Of a DNA stretch of 64,000 nt, positions 37,471 through 46,760 are shown piece by piece. A program made the translations under genes and the position numbers. The first letter of the stretch is position 1; each line of letters begins with the position of its first letter. The notes beneath the pieces are model-generated. The model did no database searches. It was given only the letters and a program-made list of their open reading frames with translations, and had not been told where the DNA came from. Origin of the DNA: Methylocapsa sp. S129 (GTDB lineage Bacteria; Pseudomonadota; Alphaproteobacteria; Rhizobiales; Beijerinckiaceae); the NCBI RefSeq assembly GCF_009765995.1, contig NZ_LMUI01000008.1, forward strand, positions 160,034 through 224,033, written 5' to 3'.

Positions 37471-38103
37471 TCAGGCGCTCCCGCCTGGCCTGGCTTGCCG
37501 ATCGCCTTGCGCGAGCCCTTGCAGCATGCGGTCGATCACAGCGACGCAGGCGGCGACGTCGATCTCCTCTCCCCAAGCGACTTGCAGGACGAAGCCCTGG
37601 AAGACGGCGATGAAGGAACGGGCGATTGCGTCGGCGCCTAGGTCATCCGGCAACCTGCCCATACGCTGAGCTTGTGCGACCAGTCCGGCGATCATCGAAC
37701 GGGGAATGTCGATCCCCTCGACGACGCGCGCATGAACGCGTGGGCTGCGCAGCGCTTCCGCCCAGCCATGGACGCCGACGCGCCGTCTTGGCTCGCCAGC
37801 CGGATCGGTCAGTCCATGCGCATAGGCGCGGACAAGCGCACGGAGTCCTTCGATCGGGTCCTCCGCTTGTTCAGCCGCGGAATTCAGGATCGCTTCGCTT
37901 CTGTGCCGGTCGTCGGCGAGCGCTTCGATAATGTCGTCCTTGCTCTCGAAATAGCCATAGACGGCGCCATGGCTCATGCCCGAGCGCTGCACGATGTCGG
38001 CCATGCCGGTCTGGTGGAATCCATTCTCGGAGAAACAGCCGAGGGCGGCTTCGAGAATCTGTTGGCGACGAGACTCGCGCTGGCGTTCGCTGATTTTGGG
38101 CAT
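37471..38103 (-). CDS. TetR/AcrR family transcriptional regulator
   Basis: The 210-residue regulator has the TetR helix-turn-helix: RQQILEAALGCFSENGFHQTGMADIVQRSGMSHGAVYGYFESKDDI (about residues 13-58), then an all-helical ligand-binding half. It is directly upstream of the TauE-type exporter, the typical arrangement for an inducible efflux gene. A perfect 12-bp palindrome 24 bases upstream of its start codon is its likely operator. Confidence 0.92.
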   Translation of the reverse strand: MPKISERQRESRRQQILEAALGCFSENGFHQTGMADIVQRSGMSHGAVYGYFESKDDIIEALADDRHRSEAILNSAAEQAEDPIEGLRALVRAYAHGLTDPAGEPRRRVGVHGWAEALRSPRVHARVVEGIDIPRSMIAGLVAQAQRMGRLPDDLGADAIARSFIAVFQGFVLQVAWGEEIDVAACVAVIDRMLQGLAQGDRQARPGGSA

Positions 38104-38126
38104 TGGAGCGCTCGATCAATAAAACT

Positions 38127-38138
38127 GACTGATCAGTC
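38127..38138. promoter_or_regulatory. TetR operator palindrome
   Basis: Perfect 12-bp palindrome GACTGATCAGTC in an A/T-rich context (AAAACT before, TTTTTA-like after), 24 bases upstream of the TetR start. AT-rich flanks and location fit an operator overlapping the regulator's own promoter. Confidence 0.72.
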
Positions 38139-38314
38139 TTTTTATCAGGAAGAAGAGCGCCAATCAAGACGGAGCGGTTGGGGCGCGTATCACGCCAGCG
38201 TTGGGGCGGGGATGATCGATCGCAAAAGCGTCGACTACTACGGACGCGGCGGCCGGACAAACGCCCGGCGTTCGTATCGAGAACCAATCCTGACGAGGAT
38301 TATCAGAGCCTCGG

Positions 38315-38351
38315 TCTGGATTGCTTCGTCGCTACGCTCCCTCGCAAAGAC
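38315..38351. repeat. Dispersed GGATTGCTTCG...CGCTC intergenic repeat, copy 1
   Basis: TCTGGATTGCTTCG followed by a short variable part and CTCGCAAAGAC. The same motif recurs at 58159-58188 as TCTGGATTGCTTCG...CTCGCAATGAC. This resembles the widespread short intergenic repeat whose reverse complement reads GTCATTGCGAGCGAAGCGAA. Confidence 0.65.
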
Positions 38352-38453
38352 GATGGAGCGCTTCGAGCATCTCGATCTGGCCGGCGCCCTCCGTCAACGA
38401 CAGGATTTTCGCGCTGGGCTGGCCGATCGGAACCGGCGCGAGTGTTCTCGAAC

Positions 38454-39641
38454 TCACGTCGCCGGATAATCTTCCAGCCTCCCCAGCGCGGGCCCTTTCT
38501 CCTTCCGCAATCGCTCGCCCACCCGCTCCACTTCCCGCATCGCGCGCAAAAAGTTGCGCGATGCGATCTTGGCCAGTGCGCCGTCGGAAAACCCGCGGTG
38601 GATCAATTCGGCGAAGAGGTGGGGGAAGCGGCCGACATGTTCGAGGCCGAGCGGCTGGGCGCCGCCGAAGAAATCCGAGCCGATGCCGACATGGTCGATT
38701 CCCGCCGTCGCAACGAGATAAACGATGTGATCGGCGAGCTCCTCCAATGTCGCGCGCGGCGCGGGCCCGTGCTGTGTCTCCAGCGCCGCGAGCGCCGCCT
38801 TCGGGTCCGCGACGACGGGCGCGGCGCCGGTGCGGCCGCGCGAATGCGCGAGCCAGTCGCGCAGTTTTTGCGAGATGAAGCCGGGCACGAAAGTCGCCAT
38901 CACGAGCCCGCCATTGTCCTTCAGGCGGCGCAGCACATCGTCGGGCGCATTGCGCGGATGATCGCAGAGCGCGAAAGCGTTGGAATGCGAGAGCACGATC
39001 GGCGCCGCCGTCACATCGAGCACGCGCCGCTGCCCGTCATGCGAGACATGCGCGCAATCGACGACCATGCCGAGCCGGTTGAGTTCGCCGACCACCGCGC
39101 AGCCAAAGGCGTTGAGGCCGCCGACGCGCGGCTTGTCGGTCGCCGAATCGACCCAGTCGAGGCTTTCATTGTGGCACAGCGTCATCAGCCGCGCGCCCGC
39201 CGCCTGCCAGATGCGCAAGGGGCTCAGCGAATTCTCCAGGCCGACGCCGCCTTCGACCGCGATGAACGAGGCGATCTTTTTGGCGCGCCGCGCCTTGGCG
39301 ACGTCGCCGGCGCGGCGTGCGGGCAGGAACACGTCGGGATAGAGGTCCTCCATGCGGCGGATAAGATCGATCTGCTCAAGCGCCGTGCGCGCGGGATGAG
39401 GCGCGCTGGTCGGCTGGAACGCTGCCCAGAATTGCGCGCCGACGAGGCCTTCGCGAAGTCTCGGAATATCGGTGTCGCCGCTTTGATGCTCGCGCCTGAG
39501 ATCATAAGCCGCGATGTCGCCGCGCGCTTCTCGATCGATGCGAATGACCCAAGGCAGATCGTTATGGCCGTCGAGAAGGGGAATCCGTTCGAGCAAAGCG
39601 CGCGCCTGCGCCAAAGCCTTGTCCTGTCGCATGCTCGTCAT
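38454..39641 (-). CDS. Membrane dipeptidase (renal dipeptidase, M19 family)
   Basis: The 395-residue zinc peptidase has the ligands expected for M19: HxD in PLLDGHNDLPWVI, Glu in SFIAVEGGVGL, and the histidines in VVDCAHVSHDGQRRVLDV and VLSHSNAFAL, plus the DHVGIGSDFFGG block near the C-terminus. It hydrolyses dipeptides, including D-amino-acid-containing ones. No signal peptide is visible. The upstream neighbour ugd is divergent. Confidence 0.92.
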   Translation of the reverse strand: MTSMRQDKALAQARALLERIPLLDGHNDLPWVIRIDREARGDIAAYDLRREHQSGDTDIPRLREGLVGAQFWAAFQPTSAPHPARTALEQIDLIRRMEDLYPDVFLPARRAGDVAKARRAKKIASFIAVEGGVGLENSLSPLRIWQAAGARLMTLCHNESLDWVDSATDKPRVGGLNAFGCAVVGELNRLGMVVDCAHVSHDGQRRVLDVTAAPIVLSHSNAFALCDHPRNAPDDVLRRLKDNGGLVMATFVPGFISQKLRDWLAHSRGRTGAAPVVADPKAALAALETQHGPAPRATLEELADHIVYLVATAGIDHVGIGSDFFGGAQPLGLEHVGRFPHLFAELIHRGFSDGALAKIASRNFLRAMREVERVGERLRKEKGPALGRLEDYPAT

Positions 39642-39752
39642 GACCCTCGATCAAAATATGAGATTCGAGACAATCATCATTTCCGGGCCGGCGACAAGTC
39701 ACGACCCGTTGTTTGTGGTTGCTGCGCCATCCCTTGAAGCGAAGGTTTATCG

Positions 39753-41102
39753 ATGCGCATTGCGATGGTTGGGACGGGCTATGTCGGGCTGGTGTCTGGG
39801 GCGTGCCTGTCGGACTTTGGCCATGAGGTGGTGTGCATCGACAATGACGGCGCCAAGATCGAGGCGCTGCGGCGGGCCGAGATTCCGATCTTCGAGCCGG
39901 GATTGGGCGAAATCGTCGCCAATAATCTGAGCGCCGGCCGGCTGTCCTTCACCGACGATCTGGCCGCTGGCGTTCGCGGCGCCCAGGCGATCTTCATCGC
40001 GGTCGGCACGCCCACCACGCCGGGCCAGGAGCGCGCCGATCTGTCTTATGTCTTCGAGGCGGCCCGCCAGATCGGGCTGGCGATGGAGAATTACGCGGTT
40101 GTGGTGACCAAATCGACGGTTCCGGTCGGCACGGGCGACGCCATCGCTGATATTATCAGGCAGGCGGCGCCCAAAGCGCGGTTCTCGATCGTCTCCAACC
40201 CGGAATTCCTGCGCGAGGGCTCGGCGATCAAGGATTTCAAACTGCCCGACCGCATCGTCATCGGCGTCGAGGACGATGAGGCCGCGCGCATCATGAGCGA
40301 CATCTACCGCCCGCTCTATCTCAACCAGGGGCCGGTGATGTTCACCGGCCGGCGCACCGCCGAACTGATCAAATACGCCGCCAACGCCTATCTCGCGATG
40401 AAAGTGACGTTCATCAACGAAATGGCCGATCTTTGCGAGGAGGTCGGCGCCGATGTGCAGGAAGTGGCGCGCGGCATCGGGCTCGACAATAGGATCGGGC
40501 GCAAGTTCCTCAACGCCGGCCCCGGCTTTGGCGGCTCGTGCTTTCCCAAGGATATGCTGGCTCTGGCCGAGAGCGCGCGCGAGGCCAACGCCCCGTTGCG
40601 GCTTGTCGAGACGGTGATCGACATCAACGAAAAGCGCAAGAGGGCGATGGCCGACAAGATCATCCGCGCCTGCGGCGGGTCGATCGCGGGCAAGACGATC
40701 GCGGTGCTTGGGCTGACGTTCAAGCCCAACACCGACGACATGCGCAGCGCGCCGAGCCTCGTCATCGTGCCGGCGCTGCAGGGGGCGGGGGCGACGGTGC
40801 GGGCGTTCGACCCGAAGGGGGGCCGGGCGGCGCAGGAGCTGCTGCCGGGGGTGGCGTTTGCGGAGGGTCCCTATGATTGCGTAGCGGGCGCCGATGCGCT
40901 GGTGATCATCACGGAATGGGAAGCGTTTCGCGCGCTTGACCTGGCCCGCGTCAAAGCCTCGATGCGCCAGCCGATCGTCGTCGATCTGAGGAACATCTAC
41001 CGCGCCGAGGATATGACCGCGCTCGGCTTCGTCTACGACAGCGTCGGACGCGGCGCGCCTGGAGCGACTGGCGTCACGGGGCGTCCGCGCCGGGCGAAAT
41101 AA
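39753..41102 (+). CDS. ugd: UDP-glucose 6-dehydrogenase
   Basis: The 449-residue enzyme makes UDP-glucuronate for exopolysaccharide and LPS. The NAD site is MRIAMVGTGYVGLVSGACL, the substrate-binding block ELIKYAANAYLAMKVTFINE, and the catalytic cysteine is residue 263 in GPGFGGSCFPKDML. LGLTFKPNTDDMRSAPSL marks the C-terminal domain. The length is standard. It stands alone between the dipeptidase and the GGDEF-EAL gene, so surface polysaccharide genes must lie elsewhere. Confidence 0.95.
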   Translation: MRIAMVGTGYVGLVSGACLSDFGHEVVCIDNDGAKIEALRRAEIPIFEPGLGEIVANNLSAGRLSFTDDLAAGVRGAQAIFIAVGTPTTPGQERADLSYVFEAARQIGLAMENYAVVVTKSTVPVGTGDAIADIIRQAAPKARFSIVSNPEFLREGSAIKDFKLPDRIVIGVEDDEAARIMSDIYRPLYLNQGPVMFTGRRTAELIKYAANAYLAMKVTFINEMADLCEEVGADVQEVARGIGLDNRIGRKFLNAGPGFGGSCFPKDMLALAESAREANAPLRLVETVIDINEKRKRAMADKIIRACGGSIAGKTIAVLGLTFKPNTDDMRSAPSLVIVPALQGAGATVRAFDPKGGRAAQELLPGVAFAEGPYDCVAGADALVIITEWEAFRALDLARVKASMRQPIVVDLRNIYRAEDMTALGFVYDSVGRGAPGATGVTGRPRRAK

Positions 41103-41114
41103 GCTTTTCCGGCG

Positions 41115-43661
41115 CTAGGCGGCCGCGATCTTCTTTTGAAACAGGTCCGGCAACGCCCTGGCCGGGCAGGGCCGGCCGAAGAAATAGCCCTGCACTTCAT
41201 TGCAGCCGTGCACGCGGATCTGATGGAGTTGTTCGATAGTTTCGACGCCTTCGGCCGTGGTGGTCATGCCGAGCGCCGCGCCCATGCTGGCGACGGCCTT
41301 GACGATCGCCGCGCAATCGCCCTTTTCGCCGAGGTCTTTGATGAAGCTGCGATCGATCTTGATCTTGTCGAACGGGAAAGACCGGAGATAGCTGAGGCTG
41401 GAATAGCCGGTGCCGAAATCGTCCATCGCGATCCGCACGCCGAGCGCGCGCAAATGATTGAGCGTGGCGATCGTGCTTTCGCTATTGGCCAGCAGGGCCG
41501 ATTCGGTGATTTCGAGCTCAAGCCGGAGCGGCGAGAGGCCCGAGGCGTCCAGGGCCGAGACGACAGTTTGAACGAGCGTCAGGCCCTTGAATTGCGCCGA
41601 TGACAAATTGACCGCGACGCCGATATGCTTTGGCCATGTCGCCGCCTCGCGGCAGGCCTGCTGGATGACCCAGGCGCCGAGCGGCACGATCACGCCGATT
41701 TCTTCGGCCACGGGGATGAATTCGGCGGGCGGCACCATGCCGCGCGTCGGATGATTCCAGCGCAGCAGCGCCTCGCAGCCGGTGATGGCTTCGGTTTGCG
41801 CGTCGACCTGGGGCTGGTAGTAGAGTTCGAATTCTTCGTTGGCGACCGCGCGCCGCAGGCTCATCTCAAGCAGGCGCCGTTCCTGAATGCGCGCGTCCAT
41901 CGCGAATTCGAAGAAGCGATAGGTGTTGCGCCCTTCCGACTTCGATCGGTACATCGCCATGTCGGCGTTCTTCAACAGCGTATCGACGTCCGCGCCATCG
42001 CCGGGGCAGACCGAGACGCCGACGCTGACGCCCAGATAGACTTGCCGCCCGTCCAGATCGAAGGGCTCCGCCATCGCCTCGATAAACCGCCGCGCCAGGC
42101 TTCCGGCCTGCTCCGGTTTCTCGATGTCGTCCTGCAGCACGACAAATTCATCGCCGCCGAGGCGGGCGAGCGTGTCGGTCTCGCGCAGGCAGCGCCGAAG
42201 ACGCTCGGCGACCTGCTTGAGCAGGAGGTCGCCGATGGGATGGCCATGCGTGTCGTTGACCGTCTTGAAATTGTCGAGATCGAGATAGTGGATGCAGAAC
42301 ATGCCGCCGCGGCGAATCCGCGCCATCGCTTCGCCGATGCGATCGCGCAGCAGGCTCCGGTTGGGCAATCCCGTCAATCCGTCGTGCGATCCCATATAGC
42401 GGATCTGTTCCTCCGCCCGGACCGCCTGGGTGATGTCCTCATGGGTCGCGACATAGGCGCCGCCGCTCATCGGATTATGGGCGATCCGCACCGTGCGGCC
42501 GTCGCGCAACGGCACGCGCGTGCTCCTTGCGCCTCCCGCTGCGTTGGCTTCGTCGGCGACATCGAAATAGGTCGCCATCTCGATCGGCGCATTGCCGATC
42601 GCGGCGCGATAATCGAGGATGCGCTGCAGCGGCGTGCCGGCCAAGGTCAGTTCGGGCGGCAGCGCGTAAAGCTCCCGGTAGCCGGCGTTGCATAGGATGA
42701 GGCGCTTGTCGGCGTCGAACATGCACACGCCATGCGGGATGTTCGTCAAAGCCGCGTCGAAACGTTCGTTTTGCTCGGCTAATGCTTGCTCGGCTTTGAC
42801 CCGCGCGGATACGTCATCGTAAGTGATGATCCAGCCGCGCTCGCCGTATGGGGCATAGTTGATCTCGATCGTTCGGCCGTCGGAGAGGCGGCTGAGATGT
42901 TCGCCGGGCGTGCGATCGGCGAGCCGTTTGCGCCATTGCTCGTAGGCCTGCTCGACGCCGCGTCCGAAATAGTGACCGAGCGTCGCCGCCGCGACGATCA
43001 GATCATAGGCGCTGACGCCTTCGCGCAGCGCGCCCGCGGGATAGCCGACAAGTTCGGTGAGCCGGGAATTGAAGTTCCTGACGCGCCATTCGTCGTCCAG
43101 CATCAGGAAGCCTTGATGCATGTTGTCGAAGGTCGCCTTCAGCATTTCCGTGCCGGCCGCCAATTCGGCTTCCTTGGCCCGCAATCTCTCGCTCTCTCGC
43201 TCCAGATCGCCGTTGGCCAGACCGTCGCTTCGATGAGTGGACAGCGACGGCCAGCCGGCGCCCTCATGGGGCGCCCGCTTTGCGGCGCGAACCCGATGGA
43301 GCGCGCGCACCAGCCGGGCGATCTCGCCTTCCGGCATCGGCGACATGACGAACAGACGGTCGGACCGCTCCGCCAGCGAAAGGAGAGCCCGATGCGCGGC
43401 GGGCGCGACGCAGGCGATCACCACGACATCGGGCGCCGCAGACAAAATCTGCTCGACCATGGGCGCAGAGGCGGCCGATCCCTCGACAACGACGAACTCA
43501 AACGGCTGGCCCTGACCGATGGCGGCGCGAATGGCCTCAAGCGCCTGCTCGCCGTCGCAACGGATGGTCAGATCGAAGGAGGCGGACACCGGAAGCGGGG
43601 CCGTCGCGATGGGGGCGCGCCCATCGGCGACCGCAAGAACTTTGGCCGTATATCCAGGCAT
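41115..43661 (-). CDS. PAS-GGDEF-EAL cyclic di-GMP enzyme with degenerate N-terminal receiver-like region
   Basis: The 848-residue protein has, in order, a receiver-like N-terminal region (about 1-125) without a normal phospho-Asp, and two PAS domains (about 175-285 and 290-405). A GGDEF domain follows with intact LARLGGDEFVVL and an inhibitory RETD five residues upstream, then an EAL domain with CEALLRWNHP, ELEITESAL, MDDFGTGYSSLSYL and TTTAEGVET. Both catalytic domains look active, so it may both make and degrade cyclic di-GMP, with PAS domains setting the balance. No transmembrane segment is visible. Confidence 0.93.
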   Translation of the reverse strand: MPGYTAKVLAVADGRAPIATAPLPVSASFDLTIRCDGEQALEAIRAAIGQGQPFEFVVVEGSAASAPMVEQILSAAPDVVVIACVAPAAHRALLSLAERSDRLFVMSPMPEGEIARLVRALHRVRAAKRAPHEGAGWPSLSTHRSDGLANGDLERESERLRAKEAELAAGTEMLKATFDNMHQGFLMLDDEWRVRNFNSRLTELVGYPAGALREGVSAYDLIVAAATLGHYFGRGVEQAYEQWRKRLADRTPGEHLSRLSDGRTIEINYAPYGERGWIITYDDVSARVKAEQALAEQNERFDAALTNIPHGVCMFDADKRLILCNAGYRELYALPPELTLAGTPLQRILDYRAAIGNAPIEMATYFDVADEANAAGGARSTRVPLRDGRTVRIAHNPMSGGAYVATHEDITQAVRAEEQIRYMGSHDGLTGLPNRSLLRDRIGEAMARIRRGGMFCIHYLDLDNFKTVNDTHGHPIGDLLLKQVAERLRRCLRETDTLARLGGDEFVVLQDDIEKPEQAGSLARRFIEAMAEPFDLDGRQVYLGVSVGVSVCPGDGADVDTLLKNADMAMYRSKSEGRNTYRFFEFAMDARIQERRLLEMSLRRAVANEEFELYYQPQVDAQTEAITGCEALLRWNHPTRGMVPPAEFIPVAEEIGVIVPLGAWVIQQACREAATWPKHIGVAVNLSSAQFKGLTLVQTVVSALDASGLSPLRLELEITESALLANSESTIATLNHLRALGVRIAMDDFGTGYSSLSYLRSFPFDKIKIDRSFIKDLGEKGDCAAIVKAVASMGAALGMTTTAEGVETIEQLHQIRVHGCNEVQGYFFGRPCPARALPDLFQKKIAAA

Positions 43662-43836
43662 ACCGGTTCCCCCCGAGGAACGGCCGGCTGTCTGAAAAAG
43701 CGGCGGGCGCGACTCGAATGGAAGATTTATTGTCTGATATTTGTTTATCGTGCGTTAAAGACAGGCAAAATCGCCCGACGGGCAAGCAGGGCTTCCCGAG
43801 GCGCGGCGCTCCGCCAAAAACGGCTGGGATATTCGC

Positions 43837-43995
43837 CTATTCGCCGTCCATCAGGCCCAGGGACATCATCACCGAAGCGACCCCCGCCAAAGCAAAGACG
43901 CCGCCGGCGCCGGTCCCGATGGGCATCACCATATTGGAGCCGAACGCGAGCATTGCCGCGCCGCCGAGCCCGCTTACGATCGCCAGCCAATTCAT
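43837..43995 (-). CDS. Small hydrophobic membrane protein (52 aa)
   Basis: A 52-residue product, MNWLAIVSGLGGAAMLAFGS followed by NMVMPIGTGAGGVFALAGVA and ending MMSLGLMDGE, forms two short hydrophobic helices rich in Gly and Ala. GGGAGAGG lies 3 bases upstream of the ATG, a strong ribosome site. It lies between the GGDEF-EAL and hisS genes. I know no named family. The good start signal and clean hydrophobic pattern argue that it is real. Confidence 0.65.
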   Translation of the reverse strand: MNWLAIVSGLGGAAMLAFGSNMVMPIGTGAGGVFALAGVASVMMSLGLMDGE

Positions 43996-44130
43996 GGCCC
44001 TCTCCCATGCCTTTTCGCTCTCGACCGCCGCGAGGCGAACTGAGCTACCCCCAAAACAAGCGGCGGCGAAGAACGTTCCCGCCTCTGATCGTTTTTTTAG
44101 AGATGGGGGGCGGGGTTTCGACGAGAGGGT

Positions 44131-45726
44131 CTAAACTTGGTGGCGCGCGAGAACTTCGCGCACGCGCGCCACCAGTTCCGCCTCGGGCGCAAGCGCCTGA
44201 GCGCGCTGGCGTAATTCCAGATAGTCGGCGCGATCCTTGCTCGCCTTGGCCAGTTCCGCGCCCAGAACGAGATCGCGGATCACGACCTGGCGACCGTTCG
44301 CATGGTCGCGCTCGTTCGAACCCTGGATGATCGCGCAATGGCTGCCGCGCTTGTCGGCATATTTGAGCTGGGCGTTGAGGCCGCTGGAGCCGAGATAAAG
44401 TTCGGAGGCGATCTCCGCCGCGCGCAATTGCGCGACCAGGCGCTGGTAATCGGCCATATGGTCGCGATCGAGCACGACGACGATAACCGGGCCGGGCTTT
44501 TTGGCGGCGGCGACGATCGGGCTGTCGATCGCGCGCAAGGCGGAGAGCAGCCGCGACACGCCGATGGAGAAGCCGGTGGCGGGGACCGGTTCGCCGCGAA
44601 AGCGCGCGACGAGCCCGTCATAGCGCCCGCCGCCGCCGACGGAGCCGAAGCGCACAGGGCGGCCGGCGTCGTCCTTGACCTCGAAGGTGAGTTCCGCCTC
44701 GAAGACGGGACCGGTGTAATATTCGAGGCCGCGCACGACGGAAGACTCAAAGATGATGCGGCCGGGGCCATAATCTGCCGCGCGGCAAAGCTTCGCTATC
44801 GCCTCAAGTTCGTCGATGCCTTCTTGGCCAATGGATGAATCGCCTACATCGTTTCTCCAGGCTCCAAACGACGCGCGTTCGTCAGGGAAAGTCTCTTCTC
44901 CGGGTATCTGCGAATATGTGGGCACTTCACCTCGACGCCTTGCCTCGGCGCTCGCGTTGACGCTGCCCGAGTGCATCCTCGTGTCGAGGTAGGACAAGAC
45001 TTTGTAGACAACTTCGTCTTCTAGCCCGGCACCCTTCGTGAAGTCTCCACTTTCGTCCCTCCTACCATTGCCAAGTAGAGCGCGAACGCCATCACGTCCC
45101 AGCCGGTCTAGCTTATCGACCGCGCGCAGCACTGTTAGGCGACGACCCACATTTTCATCACCGCCGAGGCCGATCGCCTCCATCAATCCATCCAGCACCT
45201 TGCGGTTGTTGACCTTAATGACATAATCGCCGCGCTTGATCCCCAACGCCTCCATGCAATCGGCCGCCATCATGCAAATTTCGGCGTCGGCCGCGACACT
45301 GCCCGCGCCCACCGTATCCGCGTCAAATTGCATGAACTGCCGAAACCGGCCCGGGCCCGGCTTTTCGTTGCGAAACACCCAGCCCGCGCGATAGCTCCGA
45401 TAGGGCTTGGGCAATTTCTCGAAATGTTCGGCGACATAGCGGGCGAGGGGGGCGGTCAGGTCGTAGCGCAGCGACAGCCATTGCTCGTCATCGTCCTTGA
45501 ACGAGAAGACGCCTTCGTTCGGCCGGTCGAGATCGGGCAGGAATTTGCCGAGCGCCTCGGTATATTCGATGAACGGCGTCTCCACCGCCTCGAAGCCATA
45601 GAGCTCATAGACGGCGCGGATCTTCGCCATCATCGCCTCAGCGGCGGCGATATCGGCCGGGCCGCGATCGATGAGGCCGCGCGGCAGAGCGGGGCGGACG
45701 AGAGGGAGCGTTTTTTCGTCGGACAT
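44131..45726 (-). CDS. hisS: Histidyl-tRNA synthetase
   Basis: The 531-residue class II synthetase has motif 2 ([29 protein letters not shown]) and the histidine motif [17 protein letters not shown], then motif 3 ([23 protein letters not shown]). The anticodon-binding domain follows. It is longer than the E. coli enzyme (424 aa) and carries a segment of about 55 residues after [18 protein letters not shown] ([20 protein letters not shown]... to ...[13 protein letters not shown]). Codon use in that part is less GC-biased than in the rest of the gene. It charges tRNA-His in the cytoplasm. Confidence 0.95.
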   Translation of the reverse strand: MSDEKTLPLVRPALPRGLIDRGPADIAAAEAMMAKIRAVYELYGFEAVETPFIEYTEALGKFLPDLDRPNEGVFSFKDDDEQWLSLRYDLTAPLARYVAEHFEKLPKPYRSYRAGWVFRNEKPGPGRFRQFMQFDADTVGAGSVAADAEICMMAADCMEALGIKRGDYVIKVNNRKVLDGLMEAIGLGGDENVGRRLTVLRAVDKLDRLGRDGVRALLGNGRRDESGDFTKGAGLEDEVVYKVLSYLDTRMHSGSVNASAEARRRGEVPTYSQIPGEETFPDERASFGAWRNDVGDSSIGQEGIDELEAIAKLCRAADYGPGRIIFESSVVRGLEYYTGPVFEAELTFEVKDDAGRPVRFGSVGGGGRYDGLVARFRGEPVPATGFSIGVSRLLSALRAIDSPIVAAAKKPGPVIVVVLDRDHMADYQRLVAQLRAAEIASELYLGSSGLNAQLKYADKRGSHCAIIQGSNERDHANGRQVVIRDLVLGAELAKASKDRADYLELRQRAQALAPEAELVARVREVLARHQV

Positions 45727-45759
45727 GAAAATTCCTGGCAGGAGCGGCTCGGTTCGAAC

Positions 45760-45890
45760 CCCCTCCCCCCTTGTGGGGGAGGGTCGGGGTGGGGGGTCGC
45801 ACGAACCTTACCGATTTATGGGGTTTTGCGAAGACCTGGAGAGGTCAGCGCGACCCCCCTCCCTAGCCCTCCCCCACAAGGGGGGAGGGG
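45760..45890. repeat. Large palindromic CCCTCCCCC/GGGGGAGGG element, copy 1
   Basis: CCCTCCCCCCTTGTGGGGGA plus GGGTCGGGGTGGGGGGTCGC on the left are answered on the right by GCGACCCCCCTCCCTAGCCC and TCCCCCACAAGGGGGGAGGG. Each arm is also internally palindromic, around a roughly 50-bp core. The same architecture recurs at 53175-53302. It fills the gap between hisS and the DUF1345 gene. Confidence 0.85.
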
Positions 45891-45964
45891 ATTTCCGCGC
45901 TCTCATTCTATCGACCTGCCCTAAAGGCACGGCGCGGCGATGGCAAGGGTCGGTTCGCGCCGGC

Positions 45965-46681
45965 CTAGAAAAGGCCGGCGCCGATATTGATGGTGAGGGC
46001 GAGGATGATGGTGTTGAAGAAAAACGCGACGATGCCATGCGCCAGGGTCGTACGGCGCATCGACGGGGAGATGGTGTTGACGTCGGCCGTGGCGCAGGCG
46101 CAGCCGATGACGAAGGCGTAATAAAGGAAATCGCCATAGGCGGGCTCCCGGTCGCCGGGGAAGCGCAGCCCCTTGCGGTCCTGCATCGCATTGCTGGTTT
46201 CGTCGAACCTGTCGCCGTAATATTCATGGGCGTAATGCAGGGCGAACAGCAGGTGGATGAACGCCCAGGCGCTCAGAATCGTCACCGCCGTCAGGATGAT
46301 ATGCTCGGCTTTGTTCAATCCGGTGAGGTCCTTGACCGCGACAAGTTCGGCGACGATCGCCGCCAGAGCGGCGCATGCGGCGACCGTGCCGACCACGAGC
46401 AGCACCCATTGATTCTCGTCTTCCTGCGCCGCATGCGCCTGCATCGATTCGACGCTCGCCCGCGCCGCCATCCATCCCGCCAGAGCGATGAACAGCAAGG
46501 CGCCGGCGTTCCAGGCGAGCAGAGCGCGGGTGGCGATCCGCAGGTCGCTTGGAATCAAGAGATAGACGACGACCATGACGACTGCACAGATATAGATGCG
46601 CGGCCGATGCCGGATGGCGCCGATAAGGCCGCGGCGTCCGCGCGGGCGGCTGGGATCGGCGGGAAGCGAAGGGCTGGACAT
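45965..46681 (-). CDS. DUF1345 domain membrane protein
   Basis: The 238-residue protein has about five membrane helices. Family blocks include LLAWNAGALLFIALAGWMA, LTAVTILSAWAFIHLLFALHYAHEYY and DFLYYAFVIGCACATADVNTIS, matching DUF1345. No function is known. CAGGAG precedes the ATG at 46681. The frame stays open upstream but loses all hydrophobic character there. It is followed in transcription by the repeat and hisS. Confidence 0.88.
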   Translation of the reverse strand: MSSPSLPADPSRPRGRRGLIGAIRHRPRIYICAVVMVVVYLLIPSDLRIATRALLAWNAGALLFIALAGWMAARASVESMQAHAAQEDENQWVLLVVGTVAACAALAAIVAELVAVKDLTGLNKAEHIILTAVTILSAWAFIHLLFALHYAHEYYGDRFDETSNAMQDRKGLRFPGDREPAYGDFLYYAFVIGCACATADVNTISPSMRRTTLAHGIVAFFFNTIILALTINIGAGLF

Positions 46682-46760
46682 GGCGCGAGGGCTCCTGATG
46701 GGCGGGCCTGCCTTGCCCGACGCCCGATAGGGGGTCAAGCGCCGCCGCGACGGTCGAACG

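Larger units (their letters stand above)
38104..38453. other. Gene-poor stretch between TetR gene and dipeptidase
   Basis: I find no credible gene here. The right end of the TetR gene, its palindromic operator (38127-38138) and one copy of a dispersed repeat (38315-38351) are the only structures seen. A 41-codon minus-strand frame (38332-38457) overlaps the dipeptidase stop but ends inside the repeat and is not convincing. Confidence 0.5.

Noticed and set aside
38332..38457. 41-codon minus-strand frame whose GTG overlaps the dipeptidase stop
   Set aside because: Good overlap but it ends inside a dispersed repeat and has no homologue I recognise; likely chance.
42786..44330. 514-aa plus-strand open frame
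   Set aside because: Antisense to the GGDEF-EAL gene and hisS end; no domain, composition of noise.
44800..45150. Intein in hisS
   Set aside because: The anomalous segment is about 55-100 residues, lacks splice-junction Cys/Ser and His-Asn motifs, and is too short for an intein.
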